DNA of 51,092 bases from Mycobacterium sp. (GCA_025965895.1 JAOPWC010000050.1:1-51092); one strand, 5' to 3'. Positions 19,123-30,967 are shown, numbered from the stretch's first letter. Numbers and translations: made by a program. Notes: generated by a model from the letters alone, not told the origin.

Positions 19123-20463
19123 TTACCGCGGTGGCTGACGTGGGTCCTCCTTGGTCGCATTTCGCGGTGGCACTATCCGCGTCGGAATCGCCGGTTCACC
19201 GCGGGACAGCTTCAAGCCCTCCCACGGCAGGCTCTTCAGTCCCGCCGCCACGCGCGCCCGCGCGGCGGGAAGGTCGTCCTCGCCCACTTGTTCGCCGCCG
19301 CTGACCAACGACACCGTGACAGGCCGGCTGGGTTCGGGAACCTCGGGCGGTGCGCCGGCCGGATAGACTACTTCTTCGATGATCGTGCCCGTCGGCTGCG
19401 CGAGCCGCATCGCCTGCTTGCGGCCGCCATGGGATTCCTTTCGCAGACTGCGCTTTTCGACCGGCATACCGTCGACCTCGACGAGCTTGTACACCATGTT
19501 GGCGGTTGGCGCGCCCGACCCCGTCACCACCGATGTGCCGACACCGTAGGTGTCCACCGGCTCGGCGCGCAATGCAGCGATCGCGAACTCGTCGAGATCT
19601 CCCGACACGACGATCCTGGTGTGCGCCGCGCCCAGTTTGTCGAGCTGTCGGCGCACCAGTCGCGCCAGAACGCCGAGGTCGCCGGAGTCGATGCGGACCG
19701 CGCCGAGACTGCGTCCGGCCACCGCCACGGCGTTCGCCACGCCCTGGCTGATGTCGTAGGTATCCACCAGCAGCGTGGTGTTCACGCCCAGCGCCTCGAC
19801 CTGAGCCCGGAACGCTGCCCGTTCATCGGGGCCGTCGGGAGTGGAGTGCAGCAACGTGAACGCATGTGCGCTGGTGCCCAGCGCCGGCACACTGTAGCGA
19901 CGCTGCGCCTCCAGGTTGGACGACCCGGCGAAGCCGGCGACATAGCCAGCGCGTGCGGCGGCCACCGCGGCATGCTCGTGTGTTCGGCGGGAGCCCATTT
20001 CGATCAGCGGACGGCCTTCGGCCGCCCACACCATGCGGGCCGCGGCGGACGCTATTGCGGTGTCGTGGTTGAAGATCGACAGCGCGAGCGTTTCCAGGAC
20101 CACGCATTCGGCGAACGTGCCGTGCACCGACAGCACGGGTGAGCCGGGAAAGTAGAGCTCGCCCTCCGGGTATCCGTCGATGTCACCGCGGAACCGGTAG
20201 TGGGTCAGGTAGTCGATGGTCTCGCGGTCCAGAAAGCCACGCAAGAAATTCAGTACTTCGTCGTCGAACCTGAAGCCCGACAACGCTTCCAGGAAGCGGC
20301 CGGTGCCCGCGACCACACCGTAGCGGCGGCCCTCGGGCAGCCGCCGGGCAAACAACTCGAACGAGGTCCGCCGGTGGGCGGTACCGTCGCGCAGCGCCGC
20401 GGAGAGCATGGTCAGCTCGTATTTGTCGGTCAGCAGCGCAGTGGGCGGCGCTTGTTCGCTCAC
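19123..20463 (-). CDS. pncB: Nicotinate phosphoribosyltransferase
   Basis: PncB converts nicotinate and PRPP to nicotinate mononucleotide in NAD salvage. The product (446 residues from GTG 20461-20463) starts VSEQAPPTALLTDKYELTML, the usual family N-terminus. It contains GSRRTHEHAA, RIDSGDL and YGVGTSVVTGSGAP of the phosphoribosyl-binding core. A longer frame reaches 20526, but its extra residues are not family-like. The gene is divergent from clpS. Its TAA stop lies inside the conserved 5' part of dinG, so the two are tightly coupled. Confidence 0.93.
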   Translation of the reverse strand: MSEQAPPTALLTDKYELTMLSAALRDGTAHRRTSFELFARRLPEGRRYGVVAGTGRFLEALSGFRFDDEVLNFLRGFLDRETIDYLTHYRFRGDIDGYPEGELYFPGSPVLSVHGTFAECVVLETLALSIFNHDTAIASAAARMVWAAEGRPLIEMGSRRTHEHAAVAAARAGYVAGFAGSSNLEAQRRYSVPALGTSAHAFTLLHSTPDGPDERAAFRAQVEALGVNTTLLVDTYDISQGVANAVAVAGRSLGAVRIDSGDLGVLARLVRRQLDKLGAAHTRIVVSGDLDEFAIAALRAEPVDTYGVGTSVVTGSGAPTANMVYKLVEVDGMPVEKRSLRKESHGGRKQAMRLAQPTGTIIEEVVYPAGAPPEVPEPSRPVTVSLVSGGEQVGEDDLPAARARVAAGLKSLPWEGLKLSRGEPAIPTRIVPPRNATKEDPRQPPR

Positions 20464-20558
20464 ACCGGTTACCGTATCGGCTGCGGCCGCGAAGACGGTG
20501 CTGAACTTTCCGACGGGCGGTGGCAATCTGTGTCGGGCCTCCTCGCTATCCTTGGCAC

Positions 20559-20861
20559 ATGGTTACGCCAGCGCGGACCCGGCCGGGAACCCGCGAGGAG
20601 CGCGACTCCGCTCCGGTCCGTTCCGTCGACAAGCCGTGGGTCACGATCGTCTGGGATGACCCCGTCAACTTGATGACCTATGTGACGTACGTCTTACAGA
20701 AGCTGTTCGGCTACAGCGAGCCGCACGCCACCAAGCTGATGCTGCAGGTCCACAACGAGGGCAAAGCCGTGGTGGCGGCAGGTAGCCGTGAGTCGATGGA
20801 GGCCGACGTGTCCAAGCTCCACGCCGCAGGCCTGTGGGCCACGCTGCGGCAAGATCGCTGA
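20559..20861 (+). CDS. clpS: ATP-dependent Clp protease adaptor ClpS
   Basis: ClpS recognises N-degron substrates and delivers them to ClpC1P1P2. The 100-residue protein has the family core ([21 protein letters not shown], split here by the substrate pocket Asp-Asp) and the clamp-binding C-terminal part [16 protein letters not shown] 20559 gives a length close to the 101 residues of M. tuberculosis ClpS; an upstream ATG at 20520 lies in non-family sequence. It heads the long forward gene run and is followed after 23 bp by the DUF2017 gene. Confidence 0.95.
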   Translation: MVTPARTRPGTREERDSAPVRSVDKPWVTIVWDDPVNLMTYVTYVLQKLFGYSEPHATKLMLQVHNEGKAVVAAGSRESMEADVSKLHAAGLWATLRQDR

Positions 20862-20884
20862 CCGGCATCGGGGACGACGCGACG

Positions 20885-21466
20885 GTGCGCAAATGGAAGC
20901 GGGTCGAAACCGCCCACGGGCAGCGGTACCGATCGTCGCTTGCCTCGCACGAGGCGTCGCTGCTGCAGAACCTGGTGGCCTCACTGCTATCGATGCTCGA
21001 CGACCGTGAATCATCGGCGCCGTCAGATGAACTGGAGACCATCACCGGGATCAGGACCGGCAATTCCCGGGCGCCCGATGACGCCACGCTGGCTCGGCTG
21101 CTTCCGGATTTCTATCGCACCGAGCGCTCCCACCCCGCAGGCTCGGCTAATGCAGAAAGTCTGAACTCCGCGCTGCGCAGCCTTCACGAGCCCGCCATCA
21201 TCGACGCCAAGCGGGAAGCGGCTCAGCGGCTGCTGGACACCCTCCCTCAGGGAGGCGGCCGGTTTGAATTGACCAAGGACGACGGCAACGCGTGGGTCGC
21301 CGCGATCAACGATGTCCGGCTCGCGTTGGGCACCATGCTCGGTATCGGCCCGGAAGGACCTGAGCGCCTGCCCGACACTCATCCGCTGGCCGGCCACCTC
21401 GACGTTTATCAGTGGTTGACCGTGATGCAGGAGTATCTCGTCATCGCATTGATGGGGAAGCGCTGA
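20885..21466 (+). CDS. DUF2017 family protein (Rv1332-like)
   Basis: This 193-residue protein begins at GTG 20885 (MRKWKRVET), matching the N-terminus of Rv1332. It is the usual neighbour of clpS in actinobacteria. Conserved parts are LRSLHEPAIIDAKR and YQWLTVMQEYLV. The biochemical role is not known to me; linkage to clpS suggests a part in proteolysis or its control. It ends 4 bp before the next gene. Confidence 0.88.
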   Translation: MRKWKRVETAHGQRYRSSLASHEASLLQNLVASLLSMLDDRESSAPSDELETITGIRTGNSRAPDDATLARLLPDFYRTERSHPAGSANAESLNSALRSLHEPAIIDAKREAAQRLLDTLPQGGGRFELTKDDGNAWVAAINDVRLALGTMLGIGPEGPERLPDTHPLAGHLDVYQWLTVMQEYLVIALMGKR

Positions 21467-21470
21467 ACGG

Positions 21471-22547
21471 GTGAACACCGTTAGCTCGGCCGAGACCGGA
21501 TCGATCACCGATGTCGCAGGCATCCTCGTCGGCCACTATCACCGGTTGTGCGCGGATGCCACACGCGAGTCGGGCTGGGCCACCGGCAGCACCGTGGTCC
21601 TAACGCCCCCCGGCACAGTCGGCTCGGTGGACGTCCGTGGTGGCGCGCCCGGCACCCGCGAGACAGATCTGCTGGATCCCTCCAATACGGTGCGGCTCGT
21701 CGACGCGGTGCTGCTGACCGGCGGCAGCGCGTACGGCCTCGCGGCAGCCGATGGCGTGATGACGTGGCTCGAGGAACACCACCGCGGCGTTAGGTTCGAC
21801 GACGACACGGGACAAAGGGTCGTGCCTATCGTGCCCGCGGCGGTGATCTTCGACCTCACCGTCGGCGACTGGTCCCTGCGGCCTGATGCCGGGTTCGGTT
21901 ACGCCGCCGCCAAATCCGCTGGAACAGACGTCGAAATCGGGTCCATCGGCGCCGGCGTGGGGGCGCACGCCGGAGTGCTCAAGGGCGGCATCGGCACAGC
22001 GTCGACAATGCTGGCGTCAGGAGTCACGGTCGGCGCCCTGGTGGTGAACAACTGCGTCGGCGACGTGGTCGACCCGGCAACGGGTCTGCCCTGGGCGAGC
22101 TATTTGTCTCAGCAGCTCGGCCTCGTGCCCCCGCCACCGGCTCAGGTTGCGGCCTATGGGGAACTCGTCGCCGAAAGAGATCGATTCGCGGCCGCGTTCA
22201 ACAGCACCATTGGAATTGTCGCCACCGACGCCGCTCTGAGCATGTCGTCGTGCCGCCGGGTCGCGATCGCGGCCCACGACGGCCTGGCCCGGGCGATCCG
22301 TCCGTCGCACACCCCGATGGACGGCGACACGGTCTTCGCCCTGGCGACCGGCGCGGTCGAGGTGCCGCCCAGCGGTGCCCTGCCCGCGTCGATGTCGAAA
22401 GAGGCCGAACTCACCGCGGCCGTCGGAACGGCCGCCGCGGAGTGTCTGGCCCGCGCGATCGTCGTCGCGGTGCTGGCGGCCAGTGCGGTCGCCGGAATAC
22501 CCACCTATCGTGACGTGTTGCCCGGGGCATTCGCCCACGGGGCCTGA
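21471..22547 (+). CDS. P1-family (DmpA/NylC-like) self-processing hydrolase
   Basis: The 358-residue product belongs to peptidase family S58/P1, Ntn-like aminopeptidases or amidases that cleave themselves to expose a catalytic Ser or Thr. The likely cleavage point is Asn244-Ser245 in AFNSTIGIVATDA. The N-terminal part has GHYHR, TGGSAYGLAAADG and the Gly-rich GAGVGAHAG stretch of the family. It corresponds to Rv1333. Translation starts at GTG 21471, 4 bp after the preceding gene. The substrate is unknown. Confidence 0.88.
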   Translation: MNTVSSAETGSITDVAGILVGHYHRLCADATRESGWATGSTVVLTPPGTVGSVDVRGGAPGTRETDLLDPSNTVRLVDAVLLTGGSAYGLAAADGVMTWLEEHHRGVRFDDDTGQRVVPIVPAAVIFDLTVGDWSLRPDAGFGYAAAKSAGTDVEIGSIGAGVGAHAGVLKGGIGTASTMLASGVTVGALVVNNCVGDVVDPATGLPWASYLSQQLGLVPPPPAQVAAYGELVAERDRFAAAFNSTIGIVATDAALSMSSCRRVAIAAHDGLARAIRPSHTPMDGDTVFALATGAVEVPPSGALPASMSKEAELTAAVGTAAAECLARAIVVAVLAASAVAGIPTYRDVLPGAFAHGA

Positions 22548-22584
22548 CCAGGGCTTCTCCAGAGCCCGAAAGGAGTGTGACCCG

Positions 22585-23021
22585 GTGCTGGTGATACGTG
22601 CCGACCTGGTCGACGCCATGGTGGTCCACGCCCGCGCCGACCACCCAGACGAGGCGTGCGGCGTCATCGCGGGACCGGAAGGCGCGGACCGACCCGAGCG
22701 TCACATCGCGATGACCAACGCCGAACGCTCGCCGACGTTCTACCGCTTCGACTCAGGGGAGCAGCTTCGCGTCTGGCGTCAGATGGACCACGACGACGAG
22801 GTTCCTGTCGTCATCTACCACTCGCACACGGCCACGGAGGCCTACCCCAGCCGCACCGACATCTCGTACGCGGCCGAACCCGACGCGCACTACGTGTTGG
22901 TGTCCACCCGCGACCCGCACACCCACGAGCTGCGCAGCTACCGAATCGTCAACGGCGTGGTGACGGAGGAGCCGGTGACCGTCGTCGACCACTACAACCG
23001 CGTCAGCGAAGGAGCCCCCAG

Positions 23022-23025
<4 letters not shown>
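22585..23025 (+). CDS. mec: CysO-cysteine JAMM metalloprotease
   Basis: Mec releases cysteine from the CysO-cysteine adduct made by CysM. The 146-residue protein, from GTG 22585, carries the JAMM zinc motif H-x-H-x7-S-x2-D in HSHTATEAYPSRTD (about His79 to Asp92) and an upstream catalytic Glu in DEACGVIAG. Its stop overlaps the cysO start as ATGA. The order mec-cysO-cysM defines the thiocarboxylate-dependent cysteine pathway, used in mycobacteria under oxidative stress. Confidence 0.95.
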
Positions 23026-24938
<1,913 letters not shown>

Positions 24939-24942
<4 letters not shown>

Positions 24943-25760
24943 GTTCGCCGTTTGCTTCCGTCGGGGTGTTCGACTCCGGCGTGGGAGGGCTGACCGTCGC
25001 GCGGGCCATCATCGACCAGTTGCCCGATGAGGACACCATCTACGTCGGCGACACAGCGAACGGTCCCTACGGCCCGTTGACCATCCCCGAGATTCGGGCT
25101 CATGCGCTGGCTATCGGCGACGATCTTGTGGCCCGGGGCGTGAAGGCGTTGGTGATCGCCTGCAACACCGCCTCGTCGGCGTGCCTGCGCGATGCCCGCG
25201 AACGCTACAACGTGCCGGTCGTCGAGGTGATCCTGCCCGCGGTGCGCCGGGCGGTGGCCGCGACGCGCAACGGCCGCATCGGGGTGATCGGCACCGAGGC
25301 GACGATCGCGTCGGGCACATATCAGGACGCGTTCGCCGCGGCGCGCAACACCGTCGTCACCGGGGTTGCCTGCCCGCGCTTCGTCGACTTCGTCGAACGC
25401 GGTGTCACCAGCGGGCGTCAAGTGCTCGGCCTTGCCGAGGGCTACCTGGAGCCGCTGCAGCGCGCAGGGGTGGACACGCTGGTTTTGGGCTGTACCCACT
25501 ATCCGCTCCTGTCGGGACTGATCCAGTTGGCGATGGGCGACGCGGTCACGCTGGTTTCCAGTGCCGAGGAGACTGCTAAAGACCTGCTCAGGGTGCTGAC
25601 CGAGCTGGATATGCTGCGACCGCACGACGCCCCGCCGGCCACCCGCGTGTTCGAGGCGACCGGCGACCCGGAGGCGTTCACCCGGCTGGCGGCGCGCTTC
25701 CTCGGGCCTGCGCTCGACGGTGTGCGGCCGGTCCGGCGTCACGTTGGCGCCCGCCCATGA
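24939..25760 (+). CDS. murI: Glutamate racemase
   Basis: MurI makes D-glutamate for peptidoglycan. The 273-residue protein starts at GTG 24939 ([16 protein letters not shown]). It contains the two catalytic Cys regions ACNTASSA and LGCTHYPLL and the DSG/YGP (GPYGPL) substrate loops. The upstream in-frame extension is rhomboid sequence in another frame. It is coupled to the rhomboid gene by a GTGA overlap. Confidence 0.95.
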
Positions 25761-25818
25761 GACTCGTCGGGTATTGCGAAGATGTTTTCGTCAACCGGAC
25801 ACGCGGCGTGGCAAGCTA

Positions 25819-26592
25819 GTGACTGTGCGAATCACCGTCCTCGGCTGCTCCGGCAGTGTCACCGGACCTGATTCGCCGGCGTCCGGTTATCTGTTGACCG
25901 CGCCGGAAGCTCCGCCGCTGGTTATCGACTTCGGCAACGGAGTGCTGGGGTCGCTGCAGCGCCACGCCGATCCCGGTGCAGTCCACGTGCTGCTGAGCCA
26001 TCTGCACGCCGATCACTGCATCGACCTGCCCGCGTTGTTCGTGTGGCGCCGGTACCACCCAATCCCCCCAGTGGGTAAGGCACTGATGTACGGGCCGAGC
26101 GATACATGGTCGCGGCTGGCCCAGGCGTCGTCCCCGTTCGGGGGAGAGGTGGACGACTTTTCCGACATCTTCGACGTCCGGCACTGGGCCGACAGCCAGG
26201 CAGTCGAGTTCGGATCACTGACTGTGACGCCCCGGGCGGTGGCCCACCCGACGGAGGCCTACGGCCTGCGAATCACCGACGCGGGCGGAGCGGTGTTGGC
26301 CTACAGCGGCGACACGGGCATGTGCGACGCGGTGGTCGACCTCGCTCGCGGCGCCGACGTGTTCCTGTGCGAGGCGTCGTGGACCCACGCACCTGGCCAG
26401 CGTCCCGAGCACCTGCACTTGTCGGGGACCGAGGCCGGCCAGATCGCCGCCCGGGCCGGAGTGGGCGAACTGTTGCTGACCCATATCCCGCCCTGGACGT
26501 CCCGGGAGGACGTCATCACCGAGGCCAAGGCCGAATTCGACGGGCCGGTGCGCGCGGTGGTGTGCCAGGAGACGATCGACATCACCCACTGA
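25819..26592 (+). CDS. Metallo-beta-lactamase-fold cAMP phosphodiesterase (Rv1339-like)
   Basis: This 257-residue protein has the metal site [10 protein letters not shown] and further ligands in [17 protein letters not shown] and LTHIPPW. It closely matches Rv1339, reported as an atypical class II cAMP phosphodiesterase. GTG 25819 ([13 protein letters not shown]) is preferred; GTG 25825 is an alternative. With the adenylate cyclase at 2770-4380, both a source and a sink for cAMP are in this window. It follows murI after 58 bp. Confidence 0.9.
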   Translation: MTVRITVLGCSGSVTGPDSPASGYLLTAPEAPPLVIDFGNGVLGSLQRHADPGAVHVLLSHLHADHCIDLPALFVWRRYHPIPPVGKALMYGPSDTWSRLAQASSPFGGEVDDFSDIFDVRHWADSQAVEFGSLTVTPRAVAHPTEAYGLRITDAGGAVLAYSGDTGMCDAVVDLARGADVFLCEASWTHAPGQRPEHLHLSGTEAGQIAARAGVGELLLTHIPPWTSREDVITEAKAEFDGPVRAVVCQETIDITH

Positions 26593-26617
26593 CGGTTGGC
26601 CCACTAGGGTTGACGGA

Positions 26618-27397
26618 GTGTCAAGTCGAGAAGACGGCCGTCTCGATGACGAGTTGCGGCCGGTGACGATCACCCGAGGGTTCACCTCTCATCCCGCGGG
26701 CTCTGTGCTGGTGGAGTTCGGTCAGACCCGTGTCATGTGTACCGCGAGCGTGACCGAAGGCGTCCCGCGCTGGCGCAAGGGACGCGGCGAAGGGTGGCTC
26801 ACCGCCGAGTACGCGATGCTGCCGGCGGCCACGCACGAGCGCTCGGACCGCGAGTCGGTGAAGGGGCGCATCGGCGGCCGCACCCAGGAGATCAGCAGGC
26901 TGATCGGGCGATCGCTACGGGCGTGCATCGACTTGCCGGCGCTGGGGGAGAACACCGTCGCGATCGACTGTGACGTGCTGCAGGCCGACGGCGGGACCCG
27001 CACCGCGGCGATCACCGGCGCGTATGTCGCGCTCGCCGACGCGGTGATGTATTTGGCCGCGGCGGGCAAGCTGTCCGACCCGCGACCGTTGTCCTGCGCG
27101 ATCGCTGCGGTCAGCGTCGGAGTGGTCGATGGTCGGGTGCGCGTCGACCTGCCGTATTCCGAGGACTCGCGCGCCGAGGTCGACATGAACGTCGTCGCCA
27201 CCGACACCGGCACGCTCGTCGAAATCCAGGGAACGGGGGAGGGCGCGACGTTCCCGCGCTCCACCTTGGACAAGATGCTGGACTTGGCACTCGGTGCGAC
27301 GGAGCAGCTGTTCATTGTGCAGCGCGAGGCGCTGGAGAAGCCCTATCCCGGTGTGCTGCCCGAAGGGCCGGCCCATAAGAAGGCCTTCGGTAGTTGA
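26618..27397 (+). CDS. rph: Ribonuclease PH
   Basis: RNase PH is a phosphorolytic 3'-5' exoribonuclease that trims tRNA 3' ends. The 259-residue product has the family signatures [18 protein letters not shown], the Arg-rich [19 protein letters not shown] loop (substrate binding) and [15 protein letters not shown]. Translation starts at GTG 26618. Its stop overlaps the rdgB start as TTGA. It corresponds to Rv1340. Confidence 0.96.
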   Translation: MSSREDGRLDDELRPVTITRGFTSHPAGSVLVEFGQTRVMCTASVTEGVPRWRKGRGEGWLTAEYAMLPAATHERSDRESVKGRIGGRTQEISRLIGRSLRACIDLPALGENTVAIDCDVLQADGGTRTAAITGAYVALADAVMYLAAAGKLSDPRPLSCAIAAVSVGVVDGRVRVDLPYSEDSRAEVDMNVVATDTGTLVEIQGTGEGATFPRSTLDKMLDLALGATEQLFIVQREALEKPYPGVLPEGPAHKKAFGS

Positions 27398-28011
27398 CCC
27401 GCGTGCTCGTGGTCAGCCGTAACCGCAAGAAGTTGGCGGAGCTGCAGCGGCTGCTCGATGCGGCGGGCCTGTCGGGGATTTCGCTGGTATCGCTCGCCGA
27501 GGTTGAGCCGTTTGACGAGACGCCGGAGGCAGGCGCAACCTTCGAGGAGAACGCGCTGGCCAAAGCCCGCGACGCGGTGACCGCGACCGGGCTTGCCTCG
27601 GTCGCCGACGACTCGGGCCTTCAGGTTGATGCGCTGAACGGGATGCCAGGCGTGCTGTCGGCGCGCTGGTCGGGGGTGCACGGAGACGACGCCGCCAACA
27701 ACGCGCTGCTGCTGGCCCAACTGGGCGACGTACCCGACGAGCGACGGGGAGCGGTGTTCGTGTCGGCCTGCGCTCTGGTCACCCCCGACTCGGAGACAGT
27801 TGTGCGTGGCGAATGGCCCGGCTCGATCGCCCGCTCGCCCACAGGGGACGGCGGATTCGGCTACGACCCGCTGTTCGTTCCTGAGGGGCTGGACCGCACC
27901 GCGGCGCAGCTGAGCCCGGCGGAGAAGGATGCGATGTCCCATCGCGGTCGCGCGCTGGGAAAGCTGGTGCCTGCATTGGAGAAGCTGACTCGAATGGAAG
28001 AGACGCCGTGA
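27394..28011 (+). CDS. rdgB: Non-canonical purine NTP pyrophosphatase (RdgB/HAM1)
   Basis: The enzyme hydrolyses dITP, ITP and XTP to keep deaminated purines out of nucleic acids. The 205-residue protein has [26 protein letters not shown] and [11 protein letters not shown], all family motifs. TTG 27394 overlaps the rph stop (TTGA); GTG 27403 is an alternative that starts right before VLVVSRN. Coupling with rph is conserved in many bacteria. Confidence 0.93.
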   Translation: MTRVLVVSRNRKKLAELQRLLDAAGLSGISLVSLAEVEPFDETPEAGATFEENALAKARDAVTATGLASVADDSGLQVDALNGMPGVLSARWSGVHGDDAANNALLLAQLGDVPDERRGAVFVSACALVTPDSETVVRGEWPGSIARSPTGDGGFGYDPLFVPEGLDRTAAQLSPAEKDAMSHRGRALGKLVPALEKLTRMEETP

Positions 28012-28087
28012 CACTGCGTTGAGACGTTCGTCACGCTTCGGTTCCCGGTAAAGTTCGCAGCGGACGTCTGATGCGTAGGATGCCCGA

Positions 28088-30091
28088 GTGGGTCGTCACA
28101 CCGTCAAGGCGGTCCGTCAATCGCAGCCCCCGCCCTCAGCGAAACCGCACACGCCGCGATCCGCGATCCTCATCGCTGTCCTGTCGGCAGCCGGCATCAG
28201 CGTCTCGTTGATGCAGACCCTGATCATCCCGCTGATCCCCCAATTTCCGGTGTTGCTGCATACCAGCCCGTCGAACGCATCATGGGCCATCACCGTGACA
28301 CTGCTGACAGCCGCGGTGGCGACGCCGGTCTTCGGAAGACTCGGCGACATGTACGGCCCCAAGCCTGTATTGCTCGCCTGCGCAGCGCTGCTCACCGCCG
28401 GCTCGGTTACCGCGGCGCTGACAAGCTCCTGGGTACCGCTCATCGTCGGACGCGGCCTGCAGGGGTTCGGGATGCCGATCATCCCGCTCGGTATCAGCGT
28501 GCTGCGGGTGTCCGTGCCCGCCGAGCGGGTCGGGACGGCAATAGGTTTGATGAGCGCATCGCTGGGCGTCGGCGGTGCACTCGGACTGCCGCTCGCAGCG
28601 GTCATCGCGGAACACCTTGAATGGCACGTTCTGTTCTGGTTCGCCGCCTGCCTCGGCGGCGCGTCCTTCCTTCTGTTCGCGATGCTGGTGCCGCGGATCG
28701 CGGCGAGCTCGACAGATCGTTTCGATCCGCTTGGTGCTATCGGGCTGGCCGCCGGACTGGTGACTTTGCTTCTCCCGATCTCGAAAGGTGGGACCTGGGG
28801 CTGGACGAGTCCGACGACACTGGGGTTGTTCGCGGCGTCAGTTGTCATCTTCGTGCTTTTCGGGCTGTGGCAATTCCGGGTTTCGTCGCCGATCGTCGAT
28901 CTACGCACCACCCTGCGGCGACCGGTGCTGACCACGAACGTGGCCTCGATCGCCGTTGGATTCGCACTCTTCGCGATGTCGCTGATCGGCCCGCAGATTC
29001 TTGAGCTGCCCGCTCAGACGGGGTATGGACTGGGGCAGACGATGCTTCGCGCTGGTTTGTGGATGGCGCCGGGTGGTCTGGCGATGATGGTGTCGGCGTC
29101 GATCGCGGCGAGGATCGCCGGCACGCGAGGACCAAGATTCACTCTGTTCCTCGGAAGCGTGATCATCGCGTGCGGCTGCCTGGCCGGGCATCAGCTCTTG
29201 CACAGTCCCGGCCAGATCCTTGCGTTCAGCGTGATCGTGAGCCTCGGCGTCGGGTTCGCGTTCGCATCGCTGCCCACACTGATCAATGCCGCGGTTCCGG
29301 TCTCCGAGACCGCTGCTGCCAACGGCATCAACGCGCTGGCCCGGTCCCTCGGCACCTCGACTTCCAGCGCCGTGATCGGCGCCGTCCTGGCCGGAATGAC
29401 GACGTCGTTCGCCGGGCACGAACTGCCGTCGCTGCGCGCCTTCCAAACCGCGTTGCTGATCGCGGCGGGGGCCGCTGCGCTGGCCGCGGCGATCACGCTG
29501 CTCATTTCGAAGCCAACCACGGACAAGAGCGAATCACTTTCCCCGGAGTCTGCCGCCGTGCCGGTCGACCAGGGAGATTGGGCTCTCACCGAAGAGACCG
29601 AGGACTACCTGCGGCAACTTGAATTCGCGCTCACCATGCTTGGACGCCACCGCGCGGTAGCGCCGTACTCAGACCGCGCGCCCGAACACCGGGCTGATCT
29701 GCTGGATCGCGATGCCTACCTGCTGATGAGCCGTATCGAGGATGCAGGCGAGACATCGATCGACCAGTTGGGAGCCGCCTTCCGGCTCGAACTATCGACG
29801 GCCAGCCGACAGGCTTGCGCGATGGTCCGCAACGACCTGCTGGCCCGGATCAACGGCGACGGTAATAAGGCGCGGGCGTCTGCGCTGTTTCAGCTGACGC
29901 CTCACGGCCGCGAACGGCTGTATCGGCATCGGGCCCGACGAATCGACGGCCTGCGAAGGGTTTTGGACCAATGGGAGCCCGGCGACATTGCGGAGCTAGC
30001 CAGTTACGTGGGCCGGCTCGTCGCCAGTATCAACTCCGTGCGGCAGGGCGGTGGCGCAGCGCCCAAAGCGCGCTCCGCAGTCACAAATTGA
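28088..30091 (+). CDS. MFS drug-type transporter fused to a C-terminal MarR-like DNA-binding domain
   Basis: A single open frame of 667 residues starts at GTG 28088. Residues of about 25-475 are a 12-14-segment DHA2-like efflux transporter with motif A variant GRLGDMYGPKP and GRGLQGFGMPIIPLG. A short linker leads to residues of about 500-650, a MarR-like winged helix: first helices LEFALTMLGRH, recognition part TSIDQLGAAFRLELSTASRQA, wing INGDGNKARASALF, then LTPHGRERL and a C-terminal dimer helix. No stop or frame change occurs at the junction. The C-terminus should be cytoplasmic. Nothing like it stands between rdgB and Rv1342c in M. tuberculosis as I recall. The substrate and DNA target are unknown. 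Confidence 0.85.
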   Translation: MGRHTVKAVRQSQPPPSAKPHTPRSAILIAVLSAAGISVSLMQTLIIPLIPQFPVLLHTSPSNASWAITVTLLTAAVATPVFGRLGDMYGPKPVLLACAALLTAGSVTAALTSSWVPLIVGRGLQGFGMPIIPLGISVLRVSVPAERVGTAIGLMSASLGVGGALGLPLAAVIAEHLEWHVLFWFAACLGGASFLLFAMLVPRIAASSTDRFDPLGAIGLAAGLVTLLLPISKGGTWGWTSPTTLGLFAASVVIFVLFGLWQFRVSSPIVDLRTTLRRPVLTTNVASIAVGFALFAMSLIGPQILELPAQTGYGLGQTMLRAGLWMAPGGLAMMVSASIAARIAGTRGPRFTLFLGSVIIACGCLAGHQLLHSPGQILAFSVIVSLGVGFAFASLPTLINAAVPVSETAAANGINALARSLGTSTSSAVIGAVLAGMTTSFAGHELPSLRAFQTALLIAAGAAALAAAITLLISKPTTDKSESLSPESAAVPVDQGDWALTEETEDYLRQLEFALTMLGRHRAVAPYSDRAPEHRADLLDRDAYLLMSRIEDAGETSIDQLGAAFRLELSTASRQACAMVRNDLLARINGDGNKARASALFQLTPHGRERLYRHRARRIDGLRRVLDQWEPGDIAELASYVGRLVASINSVRQGGGAAPKARSAVTN

Positions 30092-30431
30092 AGCGAGCCT
30101 TGACGTCTTTGGTGCGGAAGTGCTCCACGATGATGCCCAACAGCGGGATCGTGCCGGCCAGCAGCGTGCCGATCGTTGTGAGGATTGGCCACCGCACCTT
30201 CACCGCCAGGTTCAAAGTGGCCAGCAAGTAGACGAAGTACACCCAGCCGTGCACCACGCCGATCCAGGTCGGCGGGTTCTCGACCTTGACGACGTACCGG
30301 ACGATGATCTCGTAGCACAGTGCGATGAGCCAGATACCCGTCGTCCACGCCATGACGCGATACGCGAGCAGTGCGGTACGGATCTTGTTCGTGTCCGCGG
30401 CGGGCGGCGTCCGGGTCGCGTCTGAGGTCAT
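30081..30431 (-). CDS. DUF3817 family small membrane protein (Rv1342c-like)
   Basis: The 116-residue protein has about three membrane segments and the family pattern LLAYRVMAWTTGIWL, VRYV, GVVHGWVYFVYLL and GTIPLLGIIVEH. ATG 30429-30431 overlaps the lprD stop as ATGA; a longer frame to 30458 is less likely. Its 3' end overlaps the end of the convergent MFS-MarR gene by 11 bp. The function is unknown; it is always close to lprD in mycobacteria as I recall. Confidence 0.9.
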   Translation of the reverse strand: MTSDATRTPPAADTNKIRTALLAYRVMAWTTGIWLIALCYEIIVRYVVKVENPPTWIGVVHGWVYFVYLLATLNLAVKVRWPILTTIGTLLAGTIPLLGIIVEHFRTKDVKARFNL

Positions 30432-30844
30432 GCGGTAGTCCTGTCGTGGTTTGTGCATCGGTCTTGCTCGGCGAGTTCGGCAAGGTAGGCGTTGTACTCG
30501 CGAAGCGCGGGGTCTTCGGGTTCGGGATCGGTGGGGTTCGGGCGCTCGGGCAGCACCCCGGCCGGAATCTCGGTGATGGCGTCGGGCTTGTGGACCGGCG
30601 GCGGCTCCACCTCATAGCGGACGAACTTGCGGTAGGCGTAGACGACGAACGCCGCGAACAGCGGCCACTGCAGCGCGTAACCGAGGTTCTGGCCGGTGCC
30701 CGAAGCCGACTCGTAGCGTTGCCACTGCCACCAGGCGAGGGCCAGGCAGGCGAGCGCGGCGAGTATGACGAGCGCGATCAACGCCGGCCGACGATGAGCG
30801 CTCGCACGAAGAGCATCCTGGCTCCGACGCCGTGTAGTGGACAC
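30428..30844 (-). CDS. lprD: LprD-like membrane protein
   Basis: This 138-residue protein corresponds to Rv1343c (LprD). It starts at GTG 30842-30844. A hydrophobic segment with a lipobox-like LAALAC (about residue 33) is followed by WWQWQRYESA and a second membrane segment LQWPLFAAFVVYAYRKFV, then a Pro/Glu-rich tail. Whether it is truly lipidated is doubtful, since a second membrane segment follows. It is coupled to the DUF3817 gene and sits 38 bp upstream of, and divergent from, tRNA-Leu. Confidence 0.85.
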   Translation of the reverse strand: MSTTRRRSQDALRASAHRRPALIALVILAALACLALAWWQWQRYESASGTGQNLGYALQWPLFAAFVVYAYRKFVRYEVEPPPVHKPDAITEIPAGVLPERPNPTDPEPEDPALREYNAYLAELAEQDRCTNHDRTTA

Positions 30845-30882
30845 CTCACGACGGTACCGCGCTGTAGTGTTGGTGCGCCTGC

Positions 30883-30967
<85 letters not shown>

